64,000 bases of DNA from Prosthecobacter vanneervenii (lineage in GTDB: Bacteria > Verrucomicrobiota > Verrucomicrobiia > Verrucomicrobiales > Verrucomicrobiaceae). Below, one piece after another: positions 43,367 through 52,156 of this stretch; positions within the stretch are counted from its first letter, which is position 1; the number at the start of each line of letters is the position of its first letter. The stretch covers positions 363,695 through 427,694 of the forward strand of contig NZ_JACHIG010000002.1 in the NCBI RefSeq assembly GCF_014203095.1. The letters run 5' to 3'. The translations under genes and the position numbers were made by a program. Below the pieces are notes generated by a model, which was given only the letters and a program-made list of their open reading frames with translations, made no database searches and was not told where the DNA came from.

Positions 43367-44662
43367 ATGAACAACGTCTCCCTCGCCGTCCAGTTTTTCC
43401 TCCAGATCGCCGTCATCCTGCTCGCCTGCCGTGTGGTGGGTGCCATCGCGGCACGCTTTGGCCAGCCTCAGGTCGTGGCGGAGATGATCACCGGCGTGCT
43501 GCTGGGGCCCTCTCTCTTTGGCATGCTGGCCCCGGAGTGGCAGCAGTGGCTCTTTCCCTGGGACAAAACGCAGAAGCTCCGCGACACCTCCTGCTACCTC
43601 TTCCCCGCTTCGCAGCTCGGGCTGGCGCTGTACATGTTCATCGTCGGCATGGAGTTCCGGATGGACATCGTGAGCAAGCGCCTGAAAAGCAGCGTGGCCG
43701 TCTCCATTGCGGGCATGGTCACCCCTTTCCTGCTCGGTGCAGGCCTGGCCTGGGTGCTCTACCACCACACGGAACTCTTCCCCAAGAAGACCTCCCTCAC
43801 CGAGGCCATGCTCTTCCTCGGGGCCTCCATGTGCATCACCGCCTTCCCCATGCTGGCGCGTATCATCCACTTTAAAGGACTGGCTGGCACCACCATGGGC
43901 ACCGTGGCCATCGGTGCGGGTGCCATCGATGATGCCACCGCCTGGATCCTCCTGGCCGTGGTGCTCGCCAGCTTTGAGAACAACATCGGCCACGCTCTTT
44001 ACAATATCGGCGGAGCGGCAGGCTTTGTCACCGTGGCGCTCTTCATCATCCGGCCGCTGCTGGCACGCCTCTCTTCCCTGCTCATTGAAAAAGACAAGCT
44101 CAGCGACGCCGGGCTCGTCATCGGTCTGGCCATGATGTCTCTCGGTGCGTGGTTCACGGACATGATCGGCCTGCACGCCGTCTTTGGTGCCTTCATCATG
44201 GGCGCAGTCATGCCTCGCGGCATCATGGTAAGGGATCTTTGCGCCCGCATCCAGCCTCTGGCCGTGGCGCTGCTGCTGCCGCTCTTCTTCACCTACTCCG
44301 GCCTCAACACCAAGATCGGCCTGCTCAACACCTGGTATCTCTGGGGCATGTGTCTGGCCGTACTGGCTGCTGCGGTACTGGGGAAATGGCTAGCCTGCAC
44401 CCTGGCCGCACGCGCCACGGGCATCTCTAGCCGCGAGGCCATGGGCATCGGCATCCTGATGAATGCCCGCGGCCTGATGGAGCTGATCATCATCAACATC
44501 GGCCTGCAGCGCGGCATCATCTCGGAGGGGCTCTTTGCCACGCTCGTGATCATGGCCGTCGTCACCACTCTGATGGCCTCCCCTATCTTTGAGCGCCTCG
44601 TCGGATCCGGCACTTACAAGCCCGAGCCCGAACCGGACGGCGAGCCACAGCTGAGCATGTAG
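43367..44662 (+). CDS. CPA2-type cation:proton antiporter
   Basis: A 431-residue membrane protein with about 12 predicted helices, of the Kef/NapA-like CPA2 family. Conserved segments are FGQPQVVAEMITGVLLGPSLFG, GMEFRMDIVSKRLKSS, MCITAFPMLARII, AIDDATAWILLAVV and LHAVFGAFIMGAVMP, with NARGLMELIIINIGLQRG near the end. No RCK/TrkA-N or USP domain is attached. It would exchange K+ or Na+ for protons across the inner membrane. It stands alone on the plus strand, facing the LysR gene. Confidence 0.92.
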   Translation: MNNVSLAVQFFLQIAVILLACRVVGAIAARFGQPQVVAEMITGVLLGPSLFGMLAPEWQQWLFPWDKTQKLRDTSCYLFPASQLGLALYMFIVGMEFRMDIVSKRLKSSVAVSIAGMVTPFLLGAGLAWVLYHHTELFPKKTSLTEAMLFLGASMCITAFPMLARIIHFKGLAGTTMGTVAIGAGAIDDATAWILLAVVLASFENNIGHALYNIGGAAGFVTVALFIIRPLLARLSSLLIEKDKLSDAGLVIGLAMMSLGAWFTDMIGLHAVFGAFIMGAVMPRGIMVRDLCARIQPLAVALLLPLFFTYSGLNTKIGLLNTWYLWGMCLAVLAAAVLGKWLACTLAARATGISSREAMGIGILMNARGLMELIIINIGLQRGIISEGLFATLVIMAVVTTLMASPIFERLVGSGTYKPEPEPDGEPQLSM

Positions 44663-44674
44663 GCAGCGGCGACT

Positions 44675-45142
44675 TCAATCCTCCTCCAGGACAAAGTCGC
44701 CATTTCCGAAAAGCACCGAGCGACCGTGGCGACTGTCAAAGATCACGGCGTAGTCAGATTTCATGATCAAGCAGGCGGAAATGGTGCTGACAGCAAGTTC
44801 TGGACTCACCGGCACACCGGATCTCACCCGCAGCACATGAGAAGGCTCCCTGCCGCCATGCAGTGTGAAGTCTGCTTCATCAAGACTGCACTCGCTGAAA
44901 GAGCCGGCGTTCAGCAAAGACTCTTGTATCAGGCTGCAAAACCTGGCGAAGTGCTTCTCCTCCTGCTCCTGCGTGAGGGTCTGATCCAGCCGCTCGCAGT
45001 GCCGCTCAAACAGGCGCAGGTGATCCCGCAGATCATCGGCTGAAAGCGTGTGCTGGTGCAGATAGTCCTCAAGGCCCGAGGCATTCAGTAAAGCTGTCTC
45101 CGACGGAGCAGGAACACGGAGATCAAAGAGAAGGGCTTCCAT
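44675..45142 (-). CDS. Small hypothetical protein
   Basis: A 155-residue soluble protein of unrecognised family with a start at 45142 (MEALLFDLRVPAPSETALLN). It is acidic, alpha-helical in the first half (LDQTLTQEQEEKHFARFCSLIQESLL) and beta-rich in the second (SDYAVIFDSRHGRSVLFGNGDFVLEED). It is convergent with the first antiporter gene and downstream of the second. No function is proposed. Confidence 0.6.
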   Translation of the reverse strand: MEALLFDLRVPAPSETALLNASGLEDYLHQHTLSADDLRDHLRLFERHCERLDQTLTQEQEEKHFARFCSLIQESLLNAGSFSECSLDEADFTLHGGREPSHVLRVRSGVPVSPELAVSTISACLIMKSDYAVIFDSRHGRSVLFGNGDFVLEED

Positions 45143-45280
45143 AAGAATGCATGCGGCTTGTTTGAAGATACCCGCATTCAATCATTTTCCGCCGCGCAGA
45201 CCAAGCGCCTCACGCCCGCCGTACCGGCCAAATATTCATTCCATGCATGAATGAATTTGCTGACCGCCCGCAGGATGATC

Positions 45281-46732
45281 TCAGGCAGACGCGGGTGCAG
45301 AAGCCCCATCCAGCTCCGCCTGCCGGCGGGTGAAGAGCGTGAGCAGCGGCCCCGTGAGCATGGTGGTGGCCAGCGCCATGATCACCAGCATGGCAAAGAT
45401 GCGCGGTGAAAGGATGCCGAGATCGTAGCCGATGTTCAGCGCGATCAGCTCCATGAGCCCGCGTGTGTTCATCAGCGCGCCGAGCTGCAGGGACTCGCTC
45501 CAGCTCATGCCCGTCCAGCGCGCGGCGATGGCGCTGCCGCCCAGCTTGCCCACCGTGGCCACGGCGATGATGCCCAGGCACAGCGCCCAGCCCTGCACAT
45601 CATTGAGCAGACCGATCTGCGTGCGCAGCCCGGTGAAGGCAAAGAACAGCGGCAGCAGCAGCACGGAGCTGAAATTTTCCACCCGCACGCTCAGCTTGTG
45701 CCGGAAGCCGCCCGCCTCCGGCATGATGGCCCCCGCCAGGAATGCGCCAAACAGCGCGTGGATGCCAATGACCTCCGTGGCCAGCGCCGCGCCCACCACC
45801 ACACAAATGACCGTGGCCAGCACACCGCGAGAGGGTGCCTCGCTTTCCATTCCATCCCTGCCGATCCAACGCGGCAGCAGCAGCCGCACGCCCTTGATCA
45901 TGATGGCGATGAAGGCCAGCACGAGCAAAAGGTTCAGCGCAGAGGCTCCCACGCTGGTGGCGCGTGCTATGGCCACCACAAAGGCCAGGATGCTCCATGC
46001 CGTGACGTCATCCACCGCCGCGCAGGTGATGGCAGTGCTGCCGAGAAAGGTGCGGCTCAGCCCGCGCTCCTGCAAAATGCGCGCCAGCACCGGAAAGGCC
46101 GTGATGCTCATGGAGATGCCCATGAAAAGCGCAAAGGCCATGAAGCTCGTGCCTGGCTGCGCGAGATCCGTATAGAGAAAATACGCCAGCACCACGCCGA
46201 GAAAGTAGGGCAGCACAATGCTCGCGTGACTCACGATCACGGCGGCCTCCGCCTTTTTCCGCACGTGCCCCATGTCCACCTCCATGCCCACCACAAACAT
46301 GAAGAGACAAACGCCGATCTGGCTTAGCAGCTTGAGCACGCCCAGAGAGGTGGCGGGAAACACAAACTGAAACGCGTCCGGCGCCAGCCAGCCAAAAAGA
46401 GACGGCCCCAGCAAAATGCCCGCCGCCATCTCCCCCACCACCGCAGGCTGACCGCAGCGCACAAACAGCATGCCCGCCAACCGCGAGGCTATGATGATGA
46501 CGAGCAACTGCACAAAGAGATGGCTCAACGGATCATTCACATTCGCCCCCAGCCCCGAGAGCACTGCGGCTACCGCTGAACGCGAAGCAGCCATGCCAGC
46601 ATGTGGCGCAGCAGCCTTGGCCATCACTGCACCTTGAGGCGCAGGCAGCCCTGCTCCGAGGTGCAGCACCAGCAGAATACCGGCACCGATGACAGAAAGC
46701 GTGACGAGATAAAACAGAGCGCTGCGTTTCAT
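45281..46732 (-). CDS. CPA2-type cation:proton antiporter
   Basis: A 483-residue membrane protein of the same family as the gene at 43367 but clearly diverged. It has an extra N-terminal signal-like helix (SALFYLVTLSVIGAGILLVL) and an Ala/Pro linker before the core. Core motifs are CGQPAVVGEMAAGILLGPSLFG, GMEVDMGHVRKKAE, MSITAFPVLARILQERG, CAAVDDVTAWSILAFV, IHALFGAFLAGAIMPE and NTRGLMELIALNIGYDLG. No RCK domain is present. It lies 38 bp after the halogenase-like gene and is probably in one transcript with it. Confidence 0.9.
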   Translation of the reverse strand: MKRSALFYLVTLSVIGAGILLVLHLGAGLPAPQGAVMAKAAAPHAGMAASRSAVAAVLSGLGANVNDPLSHLFVQLLVIIIASRLAGMLFVRCGQPAVVGEMAAGILLGPSLFGWLAPDAFQFVFPATSLGVLKLLSQIGVCLFMFVVGMEVDMGHVRKKAEAAVIVSHASIVLPYFLGVVLAYFLYTDLAQPGTSFMAFALFMGISMSITAFPVLARILQERGLSRTFLGSTAITCAAVDDVTAWSILAFVVAIARATSVGASALNLLLVLAFIAIMIKGVRLLLPRWIGRDGMESEAPSRGVLATVICVVVGAALATEVIGIHALFGAFLAGAIMPEAGGFRHKLSVRVENFSSVLLLPLFFAFTGLRTQIGLLNDVQGWALCLGIIAVATVGKLGGSAIAARWTGMSWSESLQLGALMNTRGLMELIALNIGYDLGILSPRIFAMLVIMALATTMLTGPLLTLFTRRQAELDGASAPASA

Positions 46733-46770
46733 GGAGGCGATGGCTTGAAGATTAAGTCATGAGAAAACAC

Positions 46771-48021
46771 TCACGCCGCCAGCAGCGGCTCTCCGTAGGG
46801 CAGGTCGTCAGGCAGTGGCACAAACTCACGAATCTGGCTCCAGAGCACGCTGAAGTCCTTGTTCACATCGCCGGAGAGGCAGTCGGTGATGGCACCTCCG
46901 GCATCCGGGAAGCGCTTGATCACTTCGCGGAAGGAGAAGTCCGGATTGTAGAAGGCATAGACCAGCTTGCGCATGTTTTCCACGCCTTGGCGGATCGTCT
47001 CGCCATACGCGGTGAAGCGCGCCGGGGAGAGATCGTCTTCCAGGATGCCCTGGTGCACGGCCTCGCCGGAGAGCACGCCGCACTTCAGCGCCAGCATCAC
47101 GCCGCTGCTGAAGACGGGATCGAGAAATGCAAAGGAGTCCCCCACCAGCAGCAGCCCCGGACAGGCGCAATGCCGGGCATGGTGCGAGTACTCGCTGGTG
47201 ATGCGGTATTCACCATTCGAAACGCCCGTGCCCAGGTGGTCTTTGATCCACTGGTTCTCCTCCACCTCGCGGTTGAAGATTTCCTTTGGGTCCTTCACAC
47301 CACCACGCGTGAGATACTTGCCCTCCGCCACCACGCCCACGCTCACCATGTCATCGTGCTGCGGGATGTGCCAGAACCAGCCTTTGTCAGGAATGTAAGC
47401 GACCATCGTCTGGCCTTCGTCGATGCCGGGCTCGCGGGTGGAGCCCTTGTAGTACGTCCACACGGCGACCTTGTTGAGGTAGGGATCGCGCATGCGCCAG
47501 CCGTTGCGCGTGGCGGTAAATGCCTCCTTGCCCGTGCAGTCCAGCGTGATCTTGGCGCGGTATTCGGAGACGTTGCCGTCCTTGTCCCTGGCACGTGCGC
47601 CAGCCACGCGGCCGTCTTCCTTGATCAGCTCCAGCACCGTCATCTCCTCCAGCACCTCAGCGCCTTTTTCACGCGCATTGTCCAGCAGCATCTGGTCAAA
47701 CTCCGAGCGCAGCACCTGCCACGTCTGCGCCACGCTTTCGCGGTCATAGCGGTTGAAGAAATAGAAGGGCTGTGAGGCCTTGCCGCTCGGCTGCACAAAG
47801 GCCACGCTGTACTTCTTCACAAAGTGGGACTTCTTCATCTTCGGGATCATGCCCAGCCGCTCCAGCGGCCCGTAGGTGAAGGGAATGAGCGACTCGCCGA
47901 TGTGGTAGCGCGGAAATTTTTCACGTTCGAGGATGAGCACTTTGTGGCCGTATTCAGCCAGGATGGCGGCTGCGCTGGACCCAGCAGGCCCGGCACCGAT
48001 GATAAGCGCGTCGTAGTTCAT
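46771..48021 (-). CDS. FAD-dependent halogenase-like oxidoreductase
   Basis: A 416-residue flavoprotein. The FAD-binding GxGxxG is IIGAGPAGSSAAAILAEYG at the N-terminus, followed by RYHIGESLIP (typical of flavin halogenases). The motif GWFWHIP starting at W215 fits the halogenase WxWxIP signature. GDSFAFLDPVFSSGVMLA marks the second FAD contact. It may halogenate an aromatic or act as an oxidoreductase of the geranylgeranyl-reductase-like group; both share this fold. Start 48021 removes a 10-residue upstream extension. It is divergent from the porin gene and upstream of an antiporter gene. Confidence 0.8.
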   Translation of the reverse strand: MNYDALIIGAGPAGSSAAAILAEYGHKVLILEREKFPRYHIGESLIPFTYGPLERLGMIPKMKKSHFVKKYSVAFVQPSGKASQPFYFFNRYDRESVAQTWQVLRSEFDQMLLDNAREKGAEVLEEMTVLELIKEDGRVAGARARDKDGNVSEYRAKITLDCTGKEAFTATRNGWRMRDPYLNKVAVWTYYKGSTREPGIDEGQTMVAYIPDKGWFWHIPQHDDMVSVGVVAEGKYLTRGGVKDPKEIFNREVEENQWIKDHLGTGVSNGEYRITSEYSHHARHCACPGLLLVGDSFAFLDPVFSSGVMLALKCGVLSGEAVHQGILEDDLSPARFTAYGETIRQGVENMRKLVYAFYNPDFSFREVIKRFPDAGGAITDCLSGDVNKDFSVLWSQIREFVPLPDDLPYGEPLLAA

Positions 48022-48108
48022 GAGAAGAAAGCCCCTCTCCAGGGCTTGCACGGATAAGCCGCCGCCGCGCCTAACGAAAATCTCATCTCGCTATCGCCTT
48101 GATGCCAC

Positions 48109-48176
48109 TTCGGCATGATTCCACCATCATAACCATCCAGCATCAAAGCCATGCCGAAAGTCTATTTCCGTTATTG
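48109..48176. promoter_or_regulatory. Operator candidate between halogenase-like and porin genes
   Basis: TTCGGCATG (48109-48117) and CATGCCGAA (48150-48158) form a 9-bp inverted repeat 32 bp apart. Overlapping it, CATCAAAG-N8-AAAGTCTATTTCCGTTA (48141-48173) matches the block at 43301-43333 with the same spacing. It lies in the 172-bp divergent gap, ending 18 bp before the porin start codon. Confidence 0.55.
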
Positions 48177-48193
48177 CATTCCATGCGGAAAAA

Positions 48194-49498
48194 ATGGAGC
48201 TCATGCGCTCAGCCCTGCTCCTGCCCGCCTTGCTTCTTCTGGCCCCACCGACTCGTGGCGAGGGCATCGCCGACCAGCTCAAGTGGAACTTCCAGGCCCG
48301 CACTCGCGCCGAGTCACGCAACAACACTTTCGATTTCAACTCTGCCAAAAATTCCGTCACGGACGACACCTTTGTGCTGGCCCGCGTGCGCCTCGGGGTG
48401 GAGTGGCAGCCGGATGAGTGGGTACGCATCGCCCTGCAGGGGCAGGACACGCGTGAGGCCTTCTCCAAGCGGCCGAACGTCCCGCTGCAAAACGGCGCGG
48501 AGGGAGACGACAGCTTTGACCTCCGACTGGCCAGCATCGAAATCGGCAAGCCCACCGGGCTGAGTGTGAAGGCTGGCCGCCAGGTGCTGATGTATGGAGA
48601 CGAGCGCCTCGTCGGCCCGCTGGAGTGGCAGAACTTCAGCCGCACCTTTGACGCCGTGAAGTTGCACTACCAGGCGCAAACGTGGTGGCTGGACGCCTTC
48701 ACCTCCAGCGTGGTGCGCATCCGCCGCTCGCAGTTCAATGTGTCCGACTGGATCAACAACTCCGCCTCACGGAACCAGTTTTTCAGCGGCCTCTACTTCA
48801 GCAGCAAGGCCATCCCGTTCCAGACCACGGACCTGTACGCCTTTCACCTGCACGAGGAAAACACCGCCGGCACGTCCAATTTCGTCACCTTCGGCACCCG
48901 CCACAAAGGGGACCCCACCAAGCTGCGCGGCTGGGACTACACCGTGGAACTCGTGGGCCAGGTGGGGCAGCTCAGCGGCAAATCACTCACCGCCTACGCC
49001 TACCATCTGGAAGGCGGCTACAACTGGCTTAAAAGCCCGTGGAAGCCACGCCTCGCCATCGAGTACAGCGCAGGCAGCGGCGACAGCAATCCCAACGACG
49101 GCCACGCCCACACCTTCCAGAACCTCTTTCCCACCAACCACCCGCCTTACGGCTTCATGGATCTCTTCTCCTGGCAGAACATGCAGAACCTGGCGCTGCG
49201 CCTGGCGGCCAATCCCACCCCCAAGACCAAAACCACGCTGGACTTTCACTCCTTCTGGCTGACCACCACCGGAGATGCTTGGTATCGCGCCAACGGCACC
49301 ACCACTGTGCGCCCGATCAGCCCCAATGCGAACAGCCACGCCGGATGCGAACTGGACCTGACCGTGAGCACCAAGCTGACCCCGCACCTCGATCTCCTCC
49401 TCGGCTACTCCCACTTCTTTGCCGGTGCCTACCTCGCCGCCACCGGCCCCAGCGACGACGCCGACTTTGGCTACTGCATGCTGACGCTGAACTATTGA
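48194..49498 (+). CDS. Alginate-export-family outer membrane porin
   Basis: A 434-residue outer membrane protein with a signal peptide (ELMRSALLLPALLLLAPPTRG). The family-like blocks are WNFQARTRAESRNN, RVRLGVEWQPDEWVRIALQGQD, GLSVKAGRQVLMYGDERLVG plus WQNFSRTFDAVKL, and LGYSHFFAGAYLA near the end. The layout suggests an 18-strand monomeric porin of the AlgE-like 'alginate export' domain. It probably passes anionic or aromatic compounds, not necessarily alginate, since no alginate genes are near. It shares an upstream motif with the antiporter gene at 43367. Confidence 0.85.
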   Translation: MELMRSALLLPALLLLAPPTRGEGIADQLKWNFQARTRAESRNNTFDFNSAKNSVTDDTFVLARVRLGVEWQPDEWVRIALQGQDTREAFSKRPNVPLQNGAEGDDSFDLRLASIEIGKPTGLSVKAGRQVLMYGDERLVGPLEWQNFSRTFDAVKLHYQAQTWWLDAFTSSVVRIRRSQFNVSDWINNSASRNQFFSGLYFSSKAIPFQTTDLYAFHLHEENTAGTSNFVTFGTRHKGDPTKLRGWDYTVELVGQVGQLSGKSLTAYAYHLEGGYNWLKSPWKPRLAIEYSAGSGDSNPNDGHAHTFQNLFPTNHPPYGFMDLFSWQNMQNLALRLAANPTPKTKTTLDFHSFWLTTTGDAWYRANGTTTVRPISPNANSHAGCELDLTVSTKLTPHLDLLLGYSHFFAGAYLAATGPSDDADFGYCMLTLNY

Positions 49499-49560
49499 GC
49501 GCCAGCAGGATCATTTTTTCGTGTATTTGATGGCAATCATGGGCCAACACATGGCAGTCC

Positions 49561-52104
49561 ATGTCCAGCCCAGCCACGCTTCCCATCTTTGAACTCCGCC
49601 AGACCTTCACCGCCGCTCTGCTTGACCCGGCGCTGCCCAATCTGCTGATCAAAGCCCCCACGGGCTCCGGCAAGTCCACTCAGATCCCCCAGTTCGTGCT
49701 GGACTCCGGCCTGCTGGCGGAGGGAAAACGCTGCATCGTGCTGCAGCCGCGCCGCATCGCCGCACGCATGCTGGCCCAGCGCGTGGCGCGGGAGCGCAAT
49801 GCCCGACTCGGCGGCGAGGTGGGCTATCAGGTGCGGTTTGAAAACATCACCAGCAAGGAGACGCGCCTGAGCTATGTGACCGAGGGCGTGATGCTGCGGC
49901 AGATGCTGGAGGACCCGCAGCTCGAGCGCGTGGGCTGCATCGTCATCGACGAATTCCACGAGCGGCATCTGGATGGCGATCTCGTGCTCGCCTTTGCACG
50001 CCAGCTTCAGCGCACACGCCGACCGGATTTGAAGATCATCGTCATGTCCGCCACGCTGGTGCCAGGGCCGTTGGTGGATTTCATGCAGCCGTCCAAGCTG
50101 CTCGAATCCGAAGGCCGCACCTTCCCTGTGGAAGTGCACTATCAGGCCCCGCTCCAGCTCAAGACTGGCTACCCGGAGCCGATCTGGGATCAGGCCGCAC
50201 GCGCCTGCGAAGACCTCGCAAACTCCCCCGGCTTCAGCGGAGACATGCTCGTCTTCATGCCGGGTGGTCATGAAATTAGGAAGACCATCGCCGCAATCCA
50301 GGGGCGCAGCTTTGCCCGGGGCCGCCGCGTGGTGCCGCTGCATGGTGAGCTAACGCCACAGGATCAGGACGCCGCCGTCACACCCGGCGAGCAGCCGAAA
50401 ATCATCGTCAGCACCAACGTCGCAGAAACCTCCCTCACCATCGAAGGCGTGCGCGCCGTGGTGGATGGTGGGCTGGCCCGCACCGCCTCGTATGATCCGC
50501 GCCGTGGCATCAATACGCTGACCGTGCAGAAGATCAGCCGCGCCTCCGCCGAGCAGCGCGCGGGACGTGCTGGCCGTCTCGGCCCCGGCATCGCCATACG
50601 CTTGTGGACACAGCGCGAGCACCTGCTCCGGCCTGAAAGCGAACTGCCGGAGGTGCAACGCCTCGATTTGAGCGAGGCATTGCTGGCCCTGCGCGTGCTC
50701 TCACGCGAGCCTTTCGACTGGTTCGAGCCGCCCACGCCTGCCTCGCAATCCCGTGCCGAGAACCTGCTGCACGATCTCGGCGCGCTCGATCACGAAGGCC
50801 GCATTACTGCTCTTGGAAAGCAGATGAGCCGCTTCCCGCTGCACCCGCGCTTCTCCCGCATGCTGCTCGCCGCCGCGCAGTTTGGCTGTCTGCGCGAAGC
50901 CACACTCTGCGCCGCCGCCGCACAGGGGCGTGACATTTTGCTCGTGGGCAAAAACAACGCCTCGCACAAAAACGAAGACCTCTGGGAACATGACGACATC
51001 ACCGAATTTCAGGCCATCCTGCGCGCCTTCATCCGCGCCGAGGCCATGAACTTCAACCCTGACGACTGTGCCCGCTACGGCATCCACGCCACCGCCTCGC
51101 GCGAGGCCGCACGCAGCGCCGATCAGTTCCTGCAGCTCGCCAAACGCTCCGGCCTGCCCATCAATGACGAGGTGGCAGATCCCACTGCACTCGCCCGCAC
51201 ACTGCTCGCCGCCTTCAGCGATCACCTCGGCGTGGAGACCAGCACCGGCAGCCGCATCTACCGTCTGGCCGGAGGCTACAGCGGCCACCTTGGCAAGGAC
51301 GCACACATCCGCCCGCCGCGCCTCATCGTCGCCTCTGAGATCGTGGAGGTGCAGGGCAAGGCGCTCACCGTGCAGCTCAACAACTGCACCCGCATTGAAG
51401 AGGAGTGGCTGCGCGAACTCTTCCCCGAAGACTTCACCACCGGCAACCGCGCGGCTTATGACGCCGTGAACCGCCGTGTGATGAACCTTGAAGAAGTCCG
51501 CTTCCGCAGCCTCGTGCTCAGCAGCCGCGAGCGCGGCGAGCCCGATGAATCCACCGCCGCCAGCCTGCTCGCTGCGGAGGTCATCGCGGGCCGACTGCAA
51601 CTCACCAACTGGAACGAGAAGGTGGAGCAGTGGATCACCCGTGTGAACTGCCTCTCCAAATGGATGCCCGACCTCGAAATCCCGGCCATCGGCGAGGAGG
51701 ACCGCCATCTTATTATTGAGCAGGTGTGCACCGGCTGCATCGCCTACCGCCAGCTCAAAGACCGCGACATCTTCCCCGCCCTGCACCAGTGGCTCAGCCA
51801 CAGCCAGCGCGAGCTGCTCGACAAATACGCCCCCGAACGCTACCCGCTCAAGAACGGCAAGACCGCGCGCATCGTCTATGACGAAAAGCAGCCGCCGAGC
51901 GTGAGCGCCGTGCTGCAGCACATGTATGATGTGAACGAAAACCCCAAGGTCGCAGCAGGCCGCATCAGCGTCACCGTACATCTGCTGTCACCCGCGCAAA
52001 GACCGATTCAGACGACGGGAGATATTGGAAGATTTTGGCGCGAGGGATACCCGGCGGTGAAAGCGCAGTTGAGAGGGCGTTATCCGAAGCATGAGTGGCG
52101 TTAG
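49561..52104 (+). CDS. hrpB: ATP-dependent RNA helicase HrpB-like
   Basis: An 847-residue DEAH/DExH helicase of the HrpB type. Walker A is APTGSGKST (around residue 36), motif II is DEFH starting near D130, motif III SATL, then STNVAETSLTIEGVRAVVDGG and QRAGRAGRLGPG. The HrpB-specific C-terminus (LSPAQRPIQTTGDIGRFWRE, then LRGRYPKHEW) matches E. coli HrpB, whose function is uncertain. Length fits. It lies 62 bp after the porin gene and directly before a very large repeat-helical gene. Confidence 0.93.
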   Translation: MSSPATLPIFELRQTFTAALLDPALPNLLIKAPTGSGKSTQIPQFVLDSGLLAEGKRCIVLQPRRIAARMLAQRVARERNARLGGEVGYQVRFENITSKETRLSYVTEGVMLRQMLEDPQLERVGCIVIDEFHERHLDGDLVLAFARQLQRTRRPDLKIIVMSATLVPGPLVDFMQPSKLLESEGRTFPVEVHYQAPLQLKTGYPEPIWDQAARACEDLANSPGFSGDMLVFMPGGHEIRKTIAAIQGRSFARGRRVVPLHGELTPQDQDAAVTPGEQPKIIVSTNVAETSLTIEGVRAVVDGGLARTASYDPRRGINTLTVQKISRASAEQRAGRAGRLGPGIAIRLWTQREHLLRPESELPEVQRLDLSEALLALRVLSREPFDWFEPPTPASQSRAENLLHDLGALDHEGRITALGKQMSRFPLHPRFSRMLLAAAQFGCLREATLCAAAAQGRDILLVGKNNASHKNEDLWEHDDITEFQAILRAFIRAEAMNFNPDDCARYGIHATASREAARSADQFLQLAKRSGLPINDEVADPTALARTLLAAFSDHLGVETSTGSRIYRLAGGYSGHLGKDAHIRPPRLIVASEIVEVQGKALTVQLNNCTRIEEEWLRELFPEDFTTGNRAAYDAVNRRVMNLEEVRFRSLVLSSRERGEPDESTAASLLAAEVIAGRLQLTNWNEKVEQWITRVNCLSKWMPDLEIPAIGEEDRHLIIEQVCTGCIAYRQLKDRDIFPALHQWLSHSQRELLDKYAPERYPLKNGKTARIVYDEKQPPSVSAVLQHMYDVNENPKVAAGRISVTVHLLSPAQRPIQTTGDIGRFWREGYPAVKAQLRGRYPKHEWR

Positions 52105-52156
52105 TTTTTAAATTGAATCCTTGGCAGACTTATGCCCATCAGGGTTTAATTCTGAA

